DNA of 64,000 bases from an uncultured Lachnospiraceae bacterium (GTDB lineage: Bacteria > Bacillota > Clostridia > Lachnospirales > Lachnospiraceae): positions 62,001-126,000 of the forward strand of contig CAJUJK010000009.1 in assembly GCA_910586705.1 (NCBI GenBank), in the 5' to 3' direction. This document shows positions 62,218 through 64,000 of the stretch, piece after piece. Each line of letters starts with the position of its first letter. The first letter of the stretch is position 1. Made by a program: the position numbers and the translations under genes. The notes beneath the pieces are model-generated. The model made no database searches and was not told the DNA's origin. It worked only from the letters and a program-made list of their open reading frames with translations.

Positions 62218-63264
62218 ATGAAAGAGAATCCCTTAAGTTTTCAGTTAAAACTCAAGCCGGAAGATTTTCTGCCGGCTACGGAGGAAGAAAAACAGAGTCA
62301 GATCATCATGCGCGAGAGCGTGAGTTTCTGGAAGGACGGTATGCGCCGGCTTCGGAGAAATAAGGTGGCGATGGTCTCGCTGGTCGTGATTATTGTGGTG
62401 ATGATTTTTTCCTTTATCGTTCCCGCTTTTTATCCTTACACCTATAAGGAGCAGATCAAGGGGGCGAACAGCCTTGCGCCCATGGAGTATTCAGCGGAGG
62501 AACAGGCGCGGATCGACGCGGGAGAGAAGGTGTTCCCCCATGTTTTCGGCACGGACAAGATGGGGCGTGATTACGCCATCCGTGTGATGATGGGAAGCCG
62601 CATTTCCCTGCTTGTGGGACTCGTCGCGACGTGTATTATCCTGATCATCGGTTCCGCTTACGGTTCCATCGCAGCGTTCTTCGGCGGCTGGGTGGATCTG
62701 GTGATGATGCGTATTGTGGATATCATTTATACGATTCCCGATATCCTTCTCATCGTTCTTTTGTCTATGTCTTTGAAGGCGCCGCTTAACAATCTGGCTA
62801 CCAAGCCGGGTTTCCACTGGTTGTCGGTTGTGGGTGAGAATCTGATCAGTATCTTCGTGGTGTTTGCCCTGCTCTACTGGGTGGGCATGGCGAGAATGGT
62901 CAGAAGTCAGGTGCTCATGTTGAAAGAGAGTGAGTATGTCACGGCGGCGAGGGCTCTGGGCGTTGCAAACGGCAGGATCATCAAGAAGCATCTGCTGACC
63001 AACTGTATCGGTACCCTGATCGTGACGACGACGTTACAGATTCCGTCCTCCATCTTTACGGAGAGCTTCTTAAGTTTCTTAGGTCTGGGCGTGGCGGTGC
63101 CGCTGCCCTCTCTGGGAAGTCTGGCAAGCGACGCGCTGAACGGCATCAATACTTACCCGTACCTGCTGTTTATCCCGGCGCTGCTGATCAGTCTGATTAT
63201 CTTAAGCTTTAACCTGCTCGGCGACGGGCTCAGAGACGCCTTTGACCCGAAGCTGAAGAACTAG
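62218..63264 (+). CDS. oppC: oligopeptide ABC transporter permease OppC-type
   Basis: The 348-residue permease starts behind AGAAAGG. Its N-terminal cytoplasmic part (SFWKDGMRRLRRNKVAMVSL) is characteristic of OppC, followed by IIVVMIFSFIVPAFYPY, HVFGTDKMGRDYAIRVMMGS and the EAA loop VTAARALGVANGRIIKKHLL. LSFLGLGVAVPLPSLGSLAS near residue 280 and NLLGDGLRDAFDPKLKN at the end complete the family pattern. It forms the translocation channel with OppB. Confidence 0.92.
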   Translation: MKENPLSFQLKLKPEDFLPATEEEKQSQIIMRESVSFWKDGMRRLRRNKVAMVSLVVIIVVMIFSFIVPAFYPYTYKEQIKGANSLAPMEYSAEEQARIDAGEKVFPHVFGTDKMGRDYAIRVMMGSRISLLVGLVATCIILIIGSAYGSIAAFFGGWVDLVMMRIVDIIYTIPDILLIVLLSMSLKAPLNNLATKPGFHWLSVVGENLISIFVVFALLYWVGMARMVRSQVLMLKESEYVTAARALGVANGRIIKKHLLTNCIGTLIVTTTLQIPSSIFTESFLSFLGLGVAVPLPSLGSLASDALNGINTYPYLLFIPALLISLIILSFNLLGDGLRDAFDPKLKN

Positions 63265-63280
63265 AAAGGAGGACGAGAGA

Positions 63281-64000
63281 ATGGGAGAATATCTGGTAGA
63301 TGTCAAAAACGAACGGCTTTCTTTCTTTACACCCGCCGGGGAGGTTAAGGCGTTGAATGACGTTTCCATCCGTCTGAAGGAGGGAGAGGTGCTTGGAATC
63401 GTGGGAGAGAGCGGTTCCGGCAAGTCGGTGACGGCGTACAGCCTGATGGGGCTAACCGCCCACCCGGGGAAACTGCTCGGCGGTGAACTCCACTTCAACG
63501 GACATCAAGTGGAGCAGATGACCGAGAAGGAAATACGAAAATTCCGCGGAAATGAGATTTCCATTATTTTTCAGGACCCGATGACCAGTTTAAATCCGGT
63601 CTACACCATCGGCAACCAGATTACCGAGGTGATAAGACTGCACACGGACAAGACGAGGCAGCAGGCAAAGGAGCGCGCGAAGGAACTGCTGGAGCTGGTG
63701 GGCATCAACGAGCCGGAAAAGCGCTTAAAACAGTATCCCCACGAGCTTTCGGGCGGTATGCGGCAGCGTGTGATGATCGCCATCGCGCTTGCCTGTGAGC
63801 CGAAACTCCTGATTGCGGACGAGCCGACCACGGCGCTGGACGTGACGATTCAGGCGCAGATTCTGGAGCTGATGATGGAACTGAAAGATAAGCTTGGCAT
63901 GGCGATCATTATGATCACCCATGATCTGGGCGTGGTGGCGAGCATGTGCGAGCGCATCGCGGTCATGTATGCGGGCAGAATCATTGAGTACGGCACGACG
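63281..64000 (+). CDS. oppD: oligopeptide ABC transporter ATP-binding protein OppD-type (cut by window edge)
   Basis: ATG 63281 follows AAAGGAGGA, and the frame stays open to base 64000, so 240 codons are seen and the C-terminus is missing. Walker A GESGSGKSVTAYSLMGL, the Q-loop IIFQDPMTSLNPV, the signature LSGGMRQRVMIAIALA, Walker B LLIADEPTTALDV and switch His in MITHDLGVVA are all intact. It would energise the OppBC permease. The OppD family extension after the ATPase core (with a Cys-rich part) is beyond the window. Confidence 0.93.
   Translation, partial: MGEYLVDVKNERLSFFTPAGEVKALNDVSIRLKEGEVLGIVGESGSGKSVTAYSLMGLTAHPGKLLGGELHFNGHQVEQMTEKEIRKFRGNEISIIFQDPMTSLNPVYTIGNQITEVIRLHTDKTRQQAKERAKELLELVGINEPEKRLKQYPHELSGGMRQRVMIAIALACEPKLLIADEPTTALDVTIQAQILELMMELKDKLGMAIIMITHDLGVVASMCERIAVMYAGRIIEYGTT

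Overview
The window looks like a chromosomal segment of a Gram-positive anaerobe of the Clostridia, most likely a Lachnospiraceae member. Pointers are a phosphotransbutyrylase/butyrate kinase pair, purine biosynthesis with a separate IMP cyclohydrolase and AICAR transformylase, an RF2 gene with a programmed frameshift, a BspA-type leucine-rich-repeat surface protein, and Shine-Dalgarno (SD) sites on nearly every gene. This placement is inferred from gene content; no rRNA is present.

Bases 1-40658 are one long + strand surface-glycan locus that is cut by the left edge. It holds FkbM methyltransferases; a CDP-4-keto-3,6-dideoxyhexose route (rfbF, rfbG, rfbH plus a diverged rfbF paralogue); a NodU-type carbamoyltransferase; an SGNH hydrolase put out of frame by a G13 tract; a glycerophosphotransferase-like protein; many GT2, GT4 and other transferases; an aminotransferase-cupin-methyltransferase cassette; two LicD proteins; an IspD-type cytidylyltransferase with an SDR; and a Lic-like phosphocholine module (choline kinase, LicC, BCCT transporter). 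A two-gene ATPase/TOPRIM-like pair (10085-11994), possibly anti-phage, is embedded in it. No flippase, polymerase or ABC exporter is seen, so these probably lie upstream.

Bases 40768-43243 are a compact unit (ribulose-phosphate-epimerase-like, second IspD-like, zinc dehydrogenase) that looks like a CDP-polyol pathway. From 43321 the content is mostly core: a small membrane protein, guaB, IMP cyclohydrolase, AICAR transformylase, ptb, buk, secA, prfB, then the large repeat surface protein, three - strand genes (56838-58670), tex, and an oligopeptide ABC transporter (oppB, oppC, and oppD cut by the right edge).

The most striking signals are two poly-G tracts inside coding regions of the glycan locus. 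One (G13) switches the SGNH protein off; the other (G10) leaves the choline-type BCCT transporter on. The choline kinase has an ATA codon where its start should be. About a dozen unrelated enzymes carry a similar small Rossmann-like module. Together these suggest a phase-variable, phosphocholine- and polyol-phosphate-decorated glycan. No stretch above 300 bases lacks a gene, and I saw no tRNA, rRNA, CRISPR array or insertion sequence.
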